From Oculatella sp. LEGE 06141 (GTDB taxonomy: Bacteria; Cyanobacteriota; Cyanobacteriia; Elainellales; Elainellaceae): 33,872 nucleotides of DNA. The stretch lies in the NCBI RefSeq assembly GCF_015207605.1, contig NZ_JADEWO010000063.1:1-33872 (forward strand), given 5' to 3'. The notes under the pieces are model-generated. The model had not been told where the DNA came from, did no database searches, and saw only the letters and a list, made by a program, of their open reading frames with translations. Position numbers and translations under genes: made by a program. Shown here piece after piece: positions 24,302 through 32,186 of this stretch (its first letter is position 1; every line of letters starts with the position of its first letter).

Positions 24302-25687
24302 TTAGGCAACCGGGACAGCCGCTACATGTTGCTGAATGACCTCGCGGTACTGGCTCTTTTGTTTGACCCCCTTCAACTGGTCAACCAATCCTTTGTCCTT
24401 AAAGAACTGAATGGTTGGGGTGCCCATCACACCAGCCGATTCCGCTATGTCTGGATCAGCCTCAATATCGATTTCGACATAGTGAACCTGACCTTCAAAC
24501 TCATCGATCACTTTGCTCAAGATCGGCTTTAAGGTGTGGCAAGGTCCACAGGTTGGCGACGCATACTTCACAATAATCAGGCGATCGCTCTCGTGATACA
24601 GCTTCCGCAGGGCATAACCACCCACGTGGCGTGTATTAGCCACATCAAACTCTGCTTCCTGCTCCGCTTCAGTCTTTTCGGCCACCGCTTCCTTGGGTCG
24701 TTCCGAGGATTCGGTTTGATGGAATTCCTGTGCCAACCCATTAACAGAAAGCCAGCGTTCTGCCAGCATTGCCGCCATACAGCCTGTGCCAGCGGCACTA
24801 ATGGCCTGCCGAAACTCGTGGTCTTGCACGTCTCCGGCAGCATATACGCCCTCAACGCTGGTTTCCACTGAACCGGGCTTAGTGACGACGTAGCCCACAT
24901 CGTCTAACTCAAGTTGCCCCTTAAACAGAGAGGTGTTGGGGGTGTGGCCGATCGCATAAAACAGACCCCGAACGTGAAGTTCGCCTTCTTCGCCCGTTTC
25001 GCTGTTCTTAATTTTGACCCCTTTCAAGTGGTCGCTTTCTCCAAACACATCCAGGGTGTGAGTATTCCAGTGAACCGTAATTTTGGGGTTCTGCAACACG
25101 CGGTCTTGCATCGCTTTACTGGCACGCATTTTGTCGCCACGCACCAGCAGATGAACATGGGAGCCGTACTTGGTTAAGTAGACGGCTTCTTCTGCCGCCG
25201 AATCTCCCCCACCGATCACAGCCAGTTCGGCGTTGCGGAAAATGGGAGTAGCGCCGTCACAAATAGCACAGGCTGAAATGCCACGGCTCCAAAACTCATG
25301 CTCACAGGGCAACCCTAGCCGTCGTGCCGTAGCGCCAGTAGCAATAACAACGCTGTGCGCTCTAACTTCTCGTTCATCTGAACGAATCACAAACGGACGC
25401 TGGCTGAAATCGACATAGGTCACGTCTTCTGTAACCAGTTCAGCACCCCAGCGTACGGCCTGCTCTTTCATTCGATCCATCAACTGGGGACCAGTAATGC
25501 CCTCGGGGAACCCTGGGAAGTTCTCTACCTCCGTTGTGGTCATCAGTTGCCCACCCGGCAGCCCCCCCGCCTGGAATCCTTCAAACACAAAAGGCTTCAG
25601 GTTTGCTCGTGCGGCATAGATAGCCGCTGTATAACCTGCTGGACCGGAGCCAATGATAACTAAATTTTCTATCGTCGGGGTTGTCAT
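24302..25687 (-). CDS. trxB: NADPH-thioredoxin reductase C (TrxR-thioredoxin fusion)
   Basis: This is the NTRC type found in cyanobacteria and chloroplasts: a flavin thioredoxin reductase joined to its own thioredoxin, which passes NADPH electrons mainly to 2-Cys peroxiredoxins. I place the start at 25687 ([15 protein letters not shown]), giving 461 residues, because the FAD-binding GSGPAG loop follows at 13-18 as in relatives. The upstream in-frame extension to 25735 looks non-coding. The reductase part (1-320) has the redox pair Cys140-Cys143 (CAIC), the NADPH loop [10 protein letters not shown] (159-168) and AAGDVQD. A charged linker (325-350) leads to the thioredoxin domain with Cys380-Cys383 (SPTCGPC, with Thr where free thioredoxins have Trp) and the cis-proline in GTPT. 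It ends in a strong terminator. Confidence 0.95.
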   Translation of the reverse strand: MTTPTIENLVIIGSGPAGYTAAIYAARANLKPFVFEGFQAGGLPGGQLMTTTEVENFPGFPEGITGPQLMDRMKEQAVRWGAELVTEDVTYVDFSQRPFVIRSDEREVRAHSVVIATGATARRLGLPCEHEFWSRGISACAICDGATPIFRNAELAVIGGGDSAAEEAVYLTKYGSHVHLLVRGDKMRASKAMQDRVLQNPKITVHWNTHTLDVFGESDHLKGVKIKNSETGEEGELHVRGLFYAIGHTPNTSLFKGQLELDDVGYVVTKPGSVETSVEGVYAAGDVQDHEFRQAISAAGTGCMAAMLAERWLSVNGLAQEFHQTESSERPKEAVAEKTEAEQEAEFDVANTRHVGGYALRKLYHESDRLIIVKYASPTCGPCHTLKPILSKVIDEFEGQVHYVEIDIEADPDIAESAGVMGTPTIQFFKDKGLVDQLKGVKQKSQYREVIQQHVAAVPVA

Positions 25688-25885
25688 AGGGAAATAGATG
25701 AACTCATAACGACTACGCTTAATATACGATAACAAACTAGCAGCATAAATTCAACGAGTCGGAGAAAAGTCTTGCAATGGTTGGTTTAAGCTCTTTAGAC
25801 CTGTCGAGTTGCGATCGCCCTCAACGCCACGAGCAGTAGTCTATCTGCGCTAATACTGTGCTAGTGCGGTGCCAATACTCTGGGT

Positions 25886-26140
25886 CGATCAAAAATCCCC
25901 CGTCTGCCTGGTGCTAGACGAGGGATTTAAATGGCAAATGCTTGGAAGTTCCCCGCAACGCCGTCTTACCTCAGTTTTTGACCTGGAAAAAATCCAGGTT
26001 GGATTTCGTGAACTTAGTTTTAAGTTTCCGGGTACAAGCCCGGTCTACTGCCACTAAGATTCTTGAGACCCGTGTAAGTTAAGGCGTAGATCATAAAACA
26101 TTATTGGCAGTCACCAACGCCGCAGTAGAACCTGTCTCTT
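25886..26140 (-). ncRNA. Candidate structured RNA or leader on the minus strand
   Basis: Read on the minus strand, this stretch offers in order GGTTCTACTGC (26132-26122) that can pair with GCAGTAGACC (26051-26042), then three perfect small hairpins and a final terminator. The small hairpins are CCGGG/CCCGG (26028-26043), AACTTA/TAAGTT (26011-26026) and ACCTGGA/TCCAGGT (25981-25999). The terminator is a 13-bp stem with one mismatch (25893-25905 with 25916-25928), followed by TTTTTG. No protein gene on that strand would explain the terminator. It may be an independent small RNA or an attenuated leader of NTRC, whose start lies 200 bases further on. I cannot match it to a named RNA family. Confidence 0.3.
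25893..25928 (-). terminator. Minus-strand terminator with no obvious gene
   Basis: AAATCCCCCGTCT (25893-25905) pairs with AGACGAGGGATTT (25916-25928) with a single C-A mismatch around a ten-base loop. The minus-strand copy ends GGGGATTTTTG, a proper terminator tail, while the plus-strand copy ends GGGATTTAAATGG, a weak one. Confidence 0.6.
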
Positions 26141-26696
26141 ATTTTAGCGAGTTCTAATCGGGCGATCGCAAGGGGGTACCCCAAAAAAGTCGTTAATCTT
26201 TAAAGATTGGCAACGGCATTTTGGCTTAAACCGTTATGGGAAGCAGCTTTGGCGTTTTGTTGATTCTCGCAAAAAAAGCAATCAACCTTAAAGATTGAAT
26301 GAAGCAAAATCAATATGCCGTTAACATGCCCGTAGAACTCGCTAATATGCATCACAGGACGAGCTTTCTTCGTCAAATAACTCAGTAGGACTACGGAAAC
26401 AAATTATTACAGTCCGTTATGCAGGATGCATTTCACAGGTAAGTTGAAATAAGACATACGGACGCGATCGCAAAACGAAACGCCAGGGTACGGTTACCGC
26501 TGAACGCTATTGCGGATTGTCTTCATTTTAACGTTCTGCTTCAGTAGTTCTACTAGCGCTGGCTCGACGTGCTATTCCCTGGCTCTGGTTTCCGTGTCGT
26601 GGCAGATCGAGAGGTTGTTTAGAAAAGCAGTCTCCAACAACTTCTGTTTAGATAGAGTTCGTTTTTTACCGCTCTCCTCCCCGCTCAACTACCTCT

Positions 26697-27683
26697 ATGC
26701 TCGACTTCACCGTAGCCATTCCCACATACAACAGCGAAAAACGTCTGGCGGAGGTGTTGAAGCGGTTGACGCTACAGCTCCACACTGCATCTTTTTCGTG
26801 GGAAGTGATTGTGGTTGATAACAACAGCACGGATGGTACAGCACGCGTCGTTGAGGCGTATCAACGCTGCTGGCCTGCTACGGTGCCGTTACGCTACTGT
26901 CTGGAGCCAAAGCAAGGAGCCGCATTTGCCAGACAGCGAGCGGTGACGGAAGCAAAGGGCACGTTTGTTGGTTTCCTGGATGACGACAACTGGCCAACCT
27001 CAACCTGGGTTGCCGCAGCCCATGCGTTTGGGGTGTCTCATCCCCAGGCTGGGGCATTTGGTAGCCGCATTGATGGCGCGTTTGATGTGGCTCCGCCGCC
27101 CAACTTCAAGGCGATCGCCTGTTACCTTGCCATCATTCAACGCGGAACTCAGCCGCATCGCTACGAACCGCACAACAAGGTTTTGCCGCCGGGTGCGGCT
27201 CTCGTTGTGCGGCGAGAAGCATGGTTAACAGCCGTACCGTCAAGGTTGGTGTTGAACAATACCAGTAAAGCCGTTGGACTGGCCAGCGAAGATTTGGAAG
27301 CGGTGCTGCACATTCAAAAAGCAGGTTGGGAGGTTTGGCATAATCCTGCTATGCAGGTGTATCACAACATTCCGGGATGGCGATTAGAGCGAAGCTACTT
27401 GCTCTCTCTCTTTCGTTGTGTAGGGCTAAGTCGGCATCGAATTCGGATGTTGCGCCTCAATGCATGGCAACGTCCATTTGCGTTTCTGATGTATCTGGTC
27501 AACGATGTGCGTCGGCTGGCGCTGCATTGGCTGAAGTACCGCACGGTACTCCAGCATGATTTGGTGGCGGCCTGCGAAACAGAACTGCTCATCCATAGCG
27601 TCATCAGTCCTTTCTTTTTGTGGAAAAAGCAGTATTTGGAGCGATTTAGCCGTTCCGCCTCCCTGCAAATGCTACCGGAATAG
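26697..27683 (+). CDS. HpsE-like glycosyltransferase family 2, copy 1
   Basis: The 328-residue protein is a GT2 enzyme with the GT-A fold: VAIPTYNS (6-13), VVDNNSTDGT (39-48), and the metal/nucleotide-sugar motif FLDDDN (93-98). The middle and C-terminal parts match HpsE, a glycosyltransferase of the hormogonium polysaccharide pathway (RYCLEPKQGAAFARQRAV, ASEDLEAVLHIQKAGWEVWHNP, HNIPGWRLERSYLLSL). It would transfer a sugar at the cytoplasmic face of the membrane. The C-terminus has a weakly hydrophobic stretch (SVISPFFLWKKQYL) that may help attach it. Donor and acceptor are unknown. The ATG at 26697 has no clear ribosome site. The second copy follows after only 4 bases between stop and start. 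Confidence 0.85.
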   Translation: MLDFTVAIPTYNSEKRLAEVLKRLTLQLHTASFSWEVIVVDNNSTDGTARVVEAYQRCWPATVPLRYCLEPKQGAAFARQRAVTEAKGTFVGFLDDDNWPTSTWVAAAHAFGVSHPQAGAFGSRIDGAFDVAPPPNFKAIACYLAIIQRGTQPHRYEPHNKVLPPGAALVVRREAWLTAVPSRLVLNNTSKAVGLASEDLEAVLHIQKAGWEVWHNPAMQVYHNIPGWRLERSYLLSLFRCVGLSRHRIRMLRLNAWQRPFAFLMYLVNDVRRLALHWLKYRTVLQHDLVAACETELLIHSVISPFFLWKKQYLERFSRSASLQMLPE

Positions 27684-27687
27684 ACTC

Positions 27688-28692
27688 ATGTCATCGCCTG
27701 AACTGTCCTCTGTGGTCGAGAACGTGTCCGAAGTCGGTTCGGTTGATGTCACGGTGGCAATACCGACCTACAACGGAGCATCCCGAATTGTGCCGCTGCT
27801 AGAAAAGCTGCGATCGCAACTCCAGACTGAGCAGTTTACGTGGGAAGTTCTGGTTGTAGATAACAACAGCAGCGACAACACAGCCGATCTGGTTCGTCAC
27901 TATCAGTCCATGTGGAATCACTCTTACCCGCTGCGTTATTGCTTTGAGCCACAGCAGGGGCTGGCCTTCGCTCGGCAACGGGCTGTTGCGGAAGCCAGAG
28001 GGCAACTGGTTGGCTTTTTAGATGACGATACCCGTCCCGATCCCACCTGGGTAGCCGCCGCCTATGCCTTTGGTCAGACGTATCCCCAGGCCGGAGCCTA
28101 TGGCGGACAAATTCACGGCGATTTTGAGGTGGCTCCGCCCCACAACTTCAAACGAATTCAGTCGTTTTTAGCCATTAAGGAACGCGGTTCGCAACCGCAT
28201 CAATACCAACCGGAGCGTTTGATTTTGCCTCCCGGAGCCGGGTTGGTGGTGCGGAAACAGGCGTGGCTTAGCAGCGTTCCAGCGCGATTGGTGCGAACTG
28301 GACGCGGCGGCAACGATTTTGAAATCTCGTTGCACCTGCACAGCGGCGGTTGGCAGATTTGGTATAACCCCGACATGCACCTGTATCATCACATTCCAGC
28401 CGATCGCCTCACCACCGAGTCTCTGCTGGCGCTGATGCGTACCTCTGGGCTATGCCTCTGCCAAATTCGGATGATTGGTGCAAAACCCTGGGTAAAACCG
28501 TTTATCTGGAGCAAAACGCTGTTGGGGAATTTGCGGCGGGCTGTGCTGCATCTGTTGAAGTATCGCGGACAGCTTCGAAACGACCCGATCGCCGCCTGTG
28601 AAATGGAGTTTTTCCTCAGCGGATTTGTTAGCCCGTTTTACCTGCTGAAAGAAAGTCTGTTGGCGATGAGAACCCGTCGGAGGGTGTTATGA
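27688..28692 (+). CDS. HpsE-like glycosyltransferase family 2, copy 2
   Basis: I start this gene at the ATG at 27688, five bases after the end of copy 1. A longer open frame reaches back inside copy 1 but is an artefact. The 334-residue protein is clearly a paralogue of copy 1, with the same order of motifs: VAIPTYNGASR (23-33), VVDNNSSDNT (56-65), FLDDDTRPDPTWVAAAYAFG (110-129), PPGAGLVVRKQAWL, and a similar C-terminal FVSPFYLLKESL. It has about 20 extra N-terminal residues and lacks the NNTSKAVGLASEDLEA segment of copy 1, having GRGGNDFEISLHLHSGGW instead. The acceptor site may therefore differ. Its stop overlaps the next start as ATGA, so translation of the phosphatase-like gene is probably coupled to it. 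Confidence 0.85.
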   Translation: MSSPELSSVVENVSEVGSVDVTVAIPTYNGASRIVPLLEKLRSQLQTEQFTWEVLVVDNNSSDNTADLVRHYQSMWNHSYPLRYCFEPQQGLAFARQRAVAEARGQLVGFLDDDTRPDPTWVAAAYAFGQTYPQAGAYGGQIHGDFEVAPPHNFKRIQSFLAIKERGSQPHQYQPERLILPPGAGLVVRKQAWLSSVPARLVRTGRGGNDFEISLHLHSGGWQIWYNPDMHLYHHIPADRLTTESLLALMRTSGLCLCQIRMIGAKPWVKPFIWSKTLLGNLRRAVLHLLKYRGQLRNDPIAACEMEFFLSGFVSPFYLLKESLLAMRTRRRVL

Positions 28693-30362
28693 CCAGGCCA
28701 GTTGTTGCCATTGGGTTGGATGCTGCCGATCCCATTTTGCTAGAACAGTGGATGGAGCAAGGGCATCTCAAAACCCTCAACCGTCTGCGTCAGCAGGGGG
28801 CGTATGGTCGGCTGTCTAGCGTCAACCACTACAAAGCCGAAACGCCCTGGACGGTGTTTTTAACTGGAGCCTTGCCCGAACAAACCGGGTACTGGGGCGG
28901 CATCAAGGTTAAGAATGGAACCTATGATGTTGAAAATGTGGGTGCCTATGACTTTGCCGCCTATCCCCCTTTCTATGCCCTGGGAGAAGACTACCGGGTC
29001 GCGGCAGTTGATCTGCCCAAGGGAACCCTCTCTGATGCGGTGAACGGCATTCAGGTTTTGGCCTGGGGTGCCCATTCCCCCGGAACGCCCAGCCATTCCT
29101 TACCCAACCATGTTCTGCCAGATTTGATTCGACGCTACGGTCATCATCCGGCACTGCACAAAGACCACGGTGATTGGTGGGATGACGCTTATCTCACCCG
29201 GCTGTATCGTGCCTTGCAAACGGGGATCGCTCGTCGGGCTGCAATGGGCCGCGATTTGCTGCAACAGGAAGACTGGAATCTCTTTTTAACCGTTTTTAGC
29301 GAACCCCACTCAGCCGGACATGATTTCTGGTGTTATAGCCAGCCCGATCACCCGCTTTATCCCTATGTGCAGCAGAAGCTAAAGGACATATCCGCCAATC
29401 CGCTGCTGGACATGTTTGTGGCGGTTGATGAGGCGATCGCCACTATCTTGGAATCTGCCCCAACAGATGCGGATGTGATTGTGTTTTCTGTACATGGCAG
29501 TGATCACAACACCACCGATGTGCCCAGCATGTTTTTGTTAGGAGAGTGGCTGTATCGATTCAATTTTCCGGGCAAGGCAATGATTGCCCCCGGAACAGTA
29601 GGGGCACCCGTTCCCCCGTTGCTGCTTTCTCCTAAGCGCAAGACCTGGAGTGGAGAAGTGTGGCAGCTAAAGCACGATCCCAATCCCATCCGGGCACTGC
29701 TGCGGCGATCGCTCCCCAGCAAATTCCATCCATCTATTGACCGCTATCTGGGATCTGCCCAAACTCCTGACCTGGCATCGCCTCAACAGCTCCAGGCGGC
29801 GGCTGATCCTTTCTTTTGGCAACCTGTGTCCTGGTATAAACCTTTCTGGCCGCAGATGAAAGCCTACGCGCTCCCTAGTTTTTCGGAGGGGTATATTCGG
29901 GTCAACTTGAAAGGACGAGAACCGCAAGGCCAGGTTGAGCCAGCCGATTATGAAGCGCTGTGTCAGACGCTGACCGATCATCTGCATGAACTGGTAAACC
30001 CGCGCACGGGAGCGGCTGTGGTGAAAAAGGTGGTGCGATCGCGTCAAACTCCATTGGATACCGATCCAACGTTGCCCGGAGCCGACCTGATTGTTGAATG
30101 GGACGATGTGCCAACAGACGTGATCGATAGCCCTGGTTTTGGGCGAATTGGGCCTGTTCCCTATCGCCGCACGGGGAGCCATCGGGCACGCGGCTTTTTG
30201 CTGGCTACCGGGAATGGCATCTCACCCGGAACGCAGTTGCAGCAGGGCGATATTATTGACCTTGCTCCTACCATTTTGGCTCGTATGGGTGCCCCTATTC
30301 CGTCGCGGCTAGAGGGACATCCGTTGTTGCAACCGGATGCTATGGCGATCGCGGCACCCTAG
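28689..30362 (+). CDS. Alkaline phosphatase superfamily protein (type I phosphodiesterase-like)
   Basis: The 557-residue protein starts with the superfamily's first metal motif, AIGLDAADP (7-15, metal Asp11). A Thr-rich nucleophile region follows, AETPWTVFLTG (50-60), then SEPHSAGHDFW (about 209-219) and VHGSDHNTTDVPSM (about 268-281) as the remaining metal sites. No signal peptide or membrane span is seen, so it is predicted cytoplasmic. The family hydrolyses phosphodiesters, phosphomonoesters or sulfate esters, and the sequence does not decide which. Its start overlaps the stop of the second HpsE-like gene by 4 bp and a sulfotransferase follows. This suggests a role in the same glycan pathway, for example trimming a phosphate- or sulfate-bearing sugar or clearing PAP, the sulfotransferase by-product. 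That link is inference. Confidence 0.8.
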   Translation: MTRPVVAIGLDAADPILLEQWMEQGHLKTLNRLRQQGAYGRLSSVNHYKAETPWTVFLTGALPEQTGYWGGIKVKNGTYDVENVGAYDFAAYPPFYALGEDYRVAAVDLPKGTLSDAVNGIQVLAWGAHSPGTPSHSLPNHVLPDLIRRYGHHPALHKDHGDWWDDAYLTRLYRALQTGIARRAAMGRDLLQQEDWNLFLTVFSEPHSAGHDFWCYSQPDHPLYPYVQQKLKDISANPLLDMFVAVDEAIATILESAPTDADVIVFSVHGSDHNTTDVPSMFLLGEWLYRFNFPGKAMIAPGTVGAPVPPLLLSPKRKTWSGEVWQLKHDPNPIRALLRRSLPSKFHPSIDRYLGSAQTPDLASPQQLQAAADPFFWQPVSWYKPFWPQMKAYALPSFSEGYIRVNLKGREPQGQVEPADYEALCQTLTDHLHELVNPRTGAAVVKKVVRSRQTPLDTDPTLPGADLIVEWDDVPTDVIDSPGFGRIGPVPYRRTGSHRARGFLLATGNGISPGTQLQQGDIIDLAPTILARMGAPIPSRLEGHPLLQPDAMAIAAP

Positions 30363-30428
30363 CCGCTAAACTCTCACCAACCCCTGAGCGCGTGTCGAAT
30401 CCAATTTACTTGATTGAATGCTTCACCC

Positions 30429-31259
30429 ATGAGCAGCCTCTATCCCGCTCCCCACGAACAACCCAAATCGACGCTGCGCCAGCACGTAAAGCGCCGAGCG
30501 ATTGAATTTCAAGACTATGTGAGAGCGCTGACCAAACACAGCGTGCCTACTCAAAAATTCATCATTTATGGGCAGGGACGAACGGGCAGCGAGTTGCTGT
30601 GTAGCCTGCTGGATGCTCATCCGCTGATTCGGTGTGATACCGAAATTTTGTTTCACCCGGTTTTGTTTCCCAAGCTACTGATTGCTGGACGCGCTGCGGC
30701 TTGCCAGACGAGCGTTTACGGATTTAAGGTCAAAATCTACCAGCTCCAGGATGTCCAAAAATGTGATCCCAGGCTGTTTTTGTCGGAGATGGTTGAACAG
30801 GGCTGGGCGATCGTTCACATTCGTCGAGACAATATTCTGCGCCAGGGAATTTCATTGCTAACGGCGCGACAACGCAAAAAATTTCATAGCAAGTCCAAAA
30901 AGCAACCGCTTGACGCAAAAAAAGTGACGATCGACTGTAATTTGCTACTGCAACAAATGCGCGATCGCGAGGCATACCAACAGGCAGACGCTCAAGTTTT
31001 ACAGGGCATACCGCATCTCACCGTTGTGTACGAAAACGACTTGTTGCAAGAACAGGATCACCAATCAACCGTTGATCGCATTTGTCAGTATTTGGATATT
31101 CCGTCGGTTGCGGTTGAAACGGCATTTGCTCGTCTCACGCCCGACCAACTGTCTGATTTAGTGGAGAACTATGATGAACTGGTTCGCGTCGTTGGTCAAA
31201 GCCAGTATGCTCACTTTTTGCAAGACGAAGGAAATTCGAGCGTATCTATCCCGATTTAA
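30429..31259 (+). CDS. Sulfotransferase family protein
   Basis: The enzyme should move a sulfuryl group from PAPS to an acceptor hydroxyl, most likely on a sugar given its neighbours. The 276-residue protein has the 5'-phosphosulfate loop FIIYGQGRTGSELLCSLLDAHP (44-65), and the 3'-phosphate-binding arm VHIRRDNILRQGISLL (129-144), with Arg132/133 and Ser142 in the expected places. A catalytic-base residue of the glycosaminoglycan sulfotransferase type is not evident to me. I choose the ATG at 30429. An in-frame TTG at 30414 would add five residues. It starts 66 bp after the phosphatase-like gene. No PAPS-synthesis gene is nearby. Confidence 0.85.
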   Translation: MSSLYPAPHEQPKSTLRQHVKRRAIEFQDYVRALTKHSVPTQKFIIYGQGRTGSELLCSLLDAHPLIRCDTEILFHPVLFPKLLIAGRAAACQTSVYGFKVKIYQLQDVQKCDPRLFLSEMVEQGWAIVHIRRDNILRQGISLLTARQRKKFHSKSKKQPLDAKKVTIDCNLLLQQMRDREAYQQADAQVLQGIPHLTVVYENDLLQEQDHQSTVDRICQYLDIPSVAVETAFARLTPDQLSDLVENYDELVRVVGQSQYAHFLQDEGNSSVSIPI

Positions 31260-31304
31260 TTAACCGATTGAGTTAACGTAGCTGCAATCGGCTTTCGTGC
31301 AACT

Positions 31305-31391
31305 ATGGATCAATGGATCAATGGAGGGTACCCCTGACACGCTTATCGCATCATCTTCATTACATTTATTGTGGTTTCACTGTGGTTTCAG
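31305..31391. repeat. Two small tandem repeats upstream of the acyltransferase gene
   Basis: ATGGATCA occurs twice plus a partial copy at 31305-31324. TGTGGTTTCA[C/G] occurs twice head to tail at 31370-31380 and 31381-31391, ending seven bases before the ATG of the acyltransferase. Both look like slippage duplications, although the second sits where a regulator or ribosome site could be affected. Confidence 0.7.
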
Positions 31392-31397
31392 GTTTGA

Positions 31398-32186
31398 ATG
31401 GCAAAGCAGGACAACAGGCCATCGGGTAGTCAGCCATCGCTAAACTCTTCGACGCAGGGGCGATCGCTCACCCCATTGCAGCGCATGTCTCGCATCGTGA
31501 CTGTTTTGCTCAAAGGCATTCCTTTTTCCATCGGTATGAAACTGCGTCGCTTTCTGTATCGCAGCGTCTTTGCCCAAATGGGGACGGCGGTACAAATTGA
31601 ACCCGATGTGGAGTTTGTTCGTCCCTATTTAATCAAGATTGGCGATCGGGTACAACTTTGCGCCTATGCCTATCTGGAAGTTAGCACCGAAACGGGGCAA
31701 ATTTGTGTGGGTAATCGGGTGCGGCTCGATCGCGGTGTGGATATTCGCTCCCATGAATATGGAACGGTCGAGATTGGCGATCGCACGCGCATTGGTCCCT
31801 ATTCTTGCCTGTCGGGTCAGATTATCAAAATCGGCAAAGACTGTCTGATTGCATCCCATGCTGGAATTTATGCCAACAATCATATTTTTGCCGATCGCCA
31901 CCACAACATTAACCAACAGGGGCGAACCTACCAGGGCATTGTGATTGAAGACGACTGCTGGTTGGGCAGTGGCGTTCGCGTCATGGATGGGGTGACGATT
32001 GGCAAAGGCAGTGTTATTGGAGCAGGAGCCGTTGTCACCAAAGATATTCCGCCGTATTCGGTTGCGGTGGGTGTGCCAGCACGGGTCATTGCTCAACGCG
32101 GCAGCAAGGAGCATGAGCTAGAGCCAACCGACTTGATGCAGGTACTCATCGAGCTAGAAGCTAAGCCACAATCTCAAACTGGTTGA
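31398..32186 (+). CDS. Acyltransferase of the left-handed beta-helix (hexapeptide) family
   Basis: The 262-residue protein carries a run of hexapeptide repeats from about 66 to 226 (VQIEPDVEFV, IKIGDRVQL, VEIGDRTRIGPYSCLSG, VTIGKGSVIGAGAVVTKDI). The catalytic histidine is expected at His162 in the NNHIF loop. The GVPARVI ending is typical of sugar and serine O-acetyltransferases such as the WcaF/WbbJ type. Residues 1-30 are polar and probably disordered, and 31-60 form a basic helix that could touch the membrane. Trimeric and cytoplasmic, it probably acetylates a sugar hydroxyl of the glycan made by the upstream genes, using acetyl-CoA. The last 26 bp overlap the end of the convergent RTX gene. 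Confidence 0.85.
   Translation: MAKQDNRPSGSQPSLNSSTQGRSLTPLQRMSRIVTVLLKGIPFSIGMKLRRFLYRSVFAQMGTAVQIEPDVEFVRPYLIKIGDRVQLCAYAYLEVSTETGQICVGNRVRLDRGVDIRSHEYGTVEIGDRTRIGPYSCLSGQIIKIGKDCLIASHAGIYANNHIFADRHHNINQQGRTYQGIVIEDDCWLGSGVRVMDGVTIGKGSVIGAGAVVTKDIPPYSVAVGVPARVIAQRGSKEHELEPTDLMQVLIELEAKPQSQTG

Larger units (their letters stand above)
25688..26696. other. One-kilobase region without a convincing gene
   Basis: No protein-like ORF passes inspection here. The left part (25886-26140) contains a series of hairpins and a minus-strand terminator described as a possible RNA. The middle holds a perfect palindrome AATCTTTAAAGATT (26195-26208) and, 80 bases on, a related CTTAAAGATTG. The right part must carry the promoter for the glycosyltransferase cassette starting at 26697 and the left part that for NTRC. 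A decayed gene is possible but nothing identifiable remains. Confidence 0.5.

Noticed and set aside
25869-26057. A 62-residue plus-strand ORF
   Set aside because: It runs through the hairpin series and terminator of the non-coding region and looks like chance translation. No ribosome site.
26510-26818. A 102-residue plus-strand ORF overlapping the start of the first glycosyltransferase
   Set aside because: It overlaps a clear GT2 gene in another frame and has no recognisable features.
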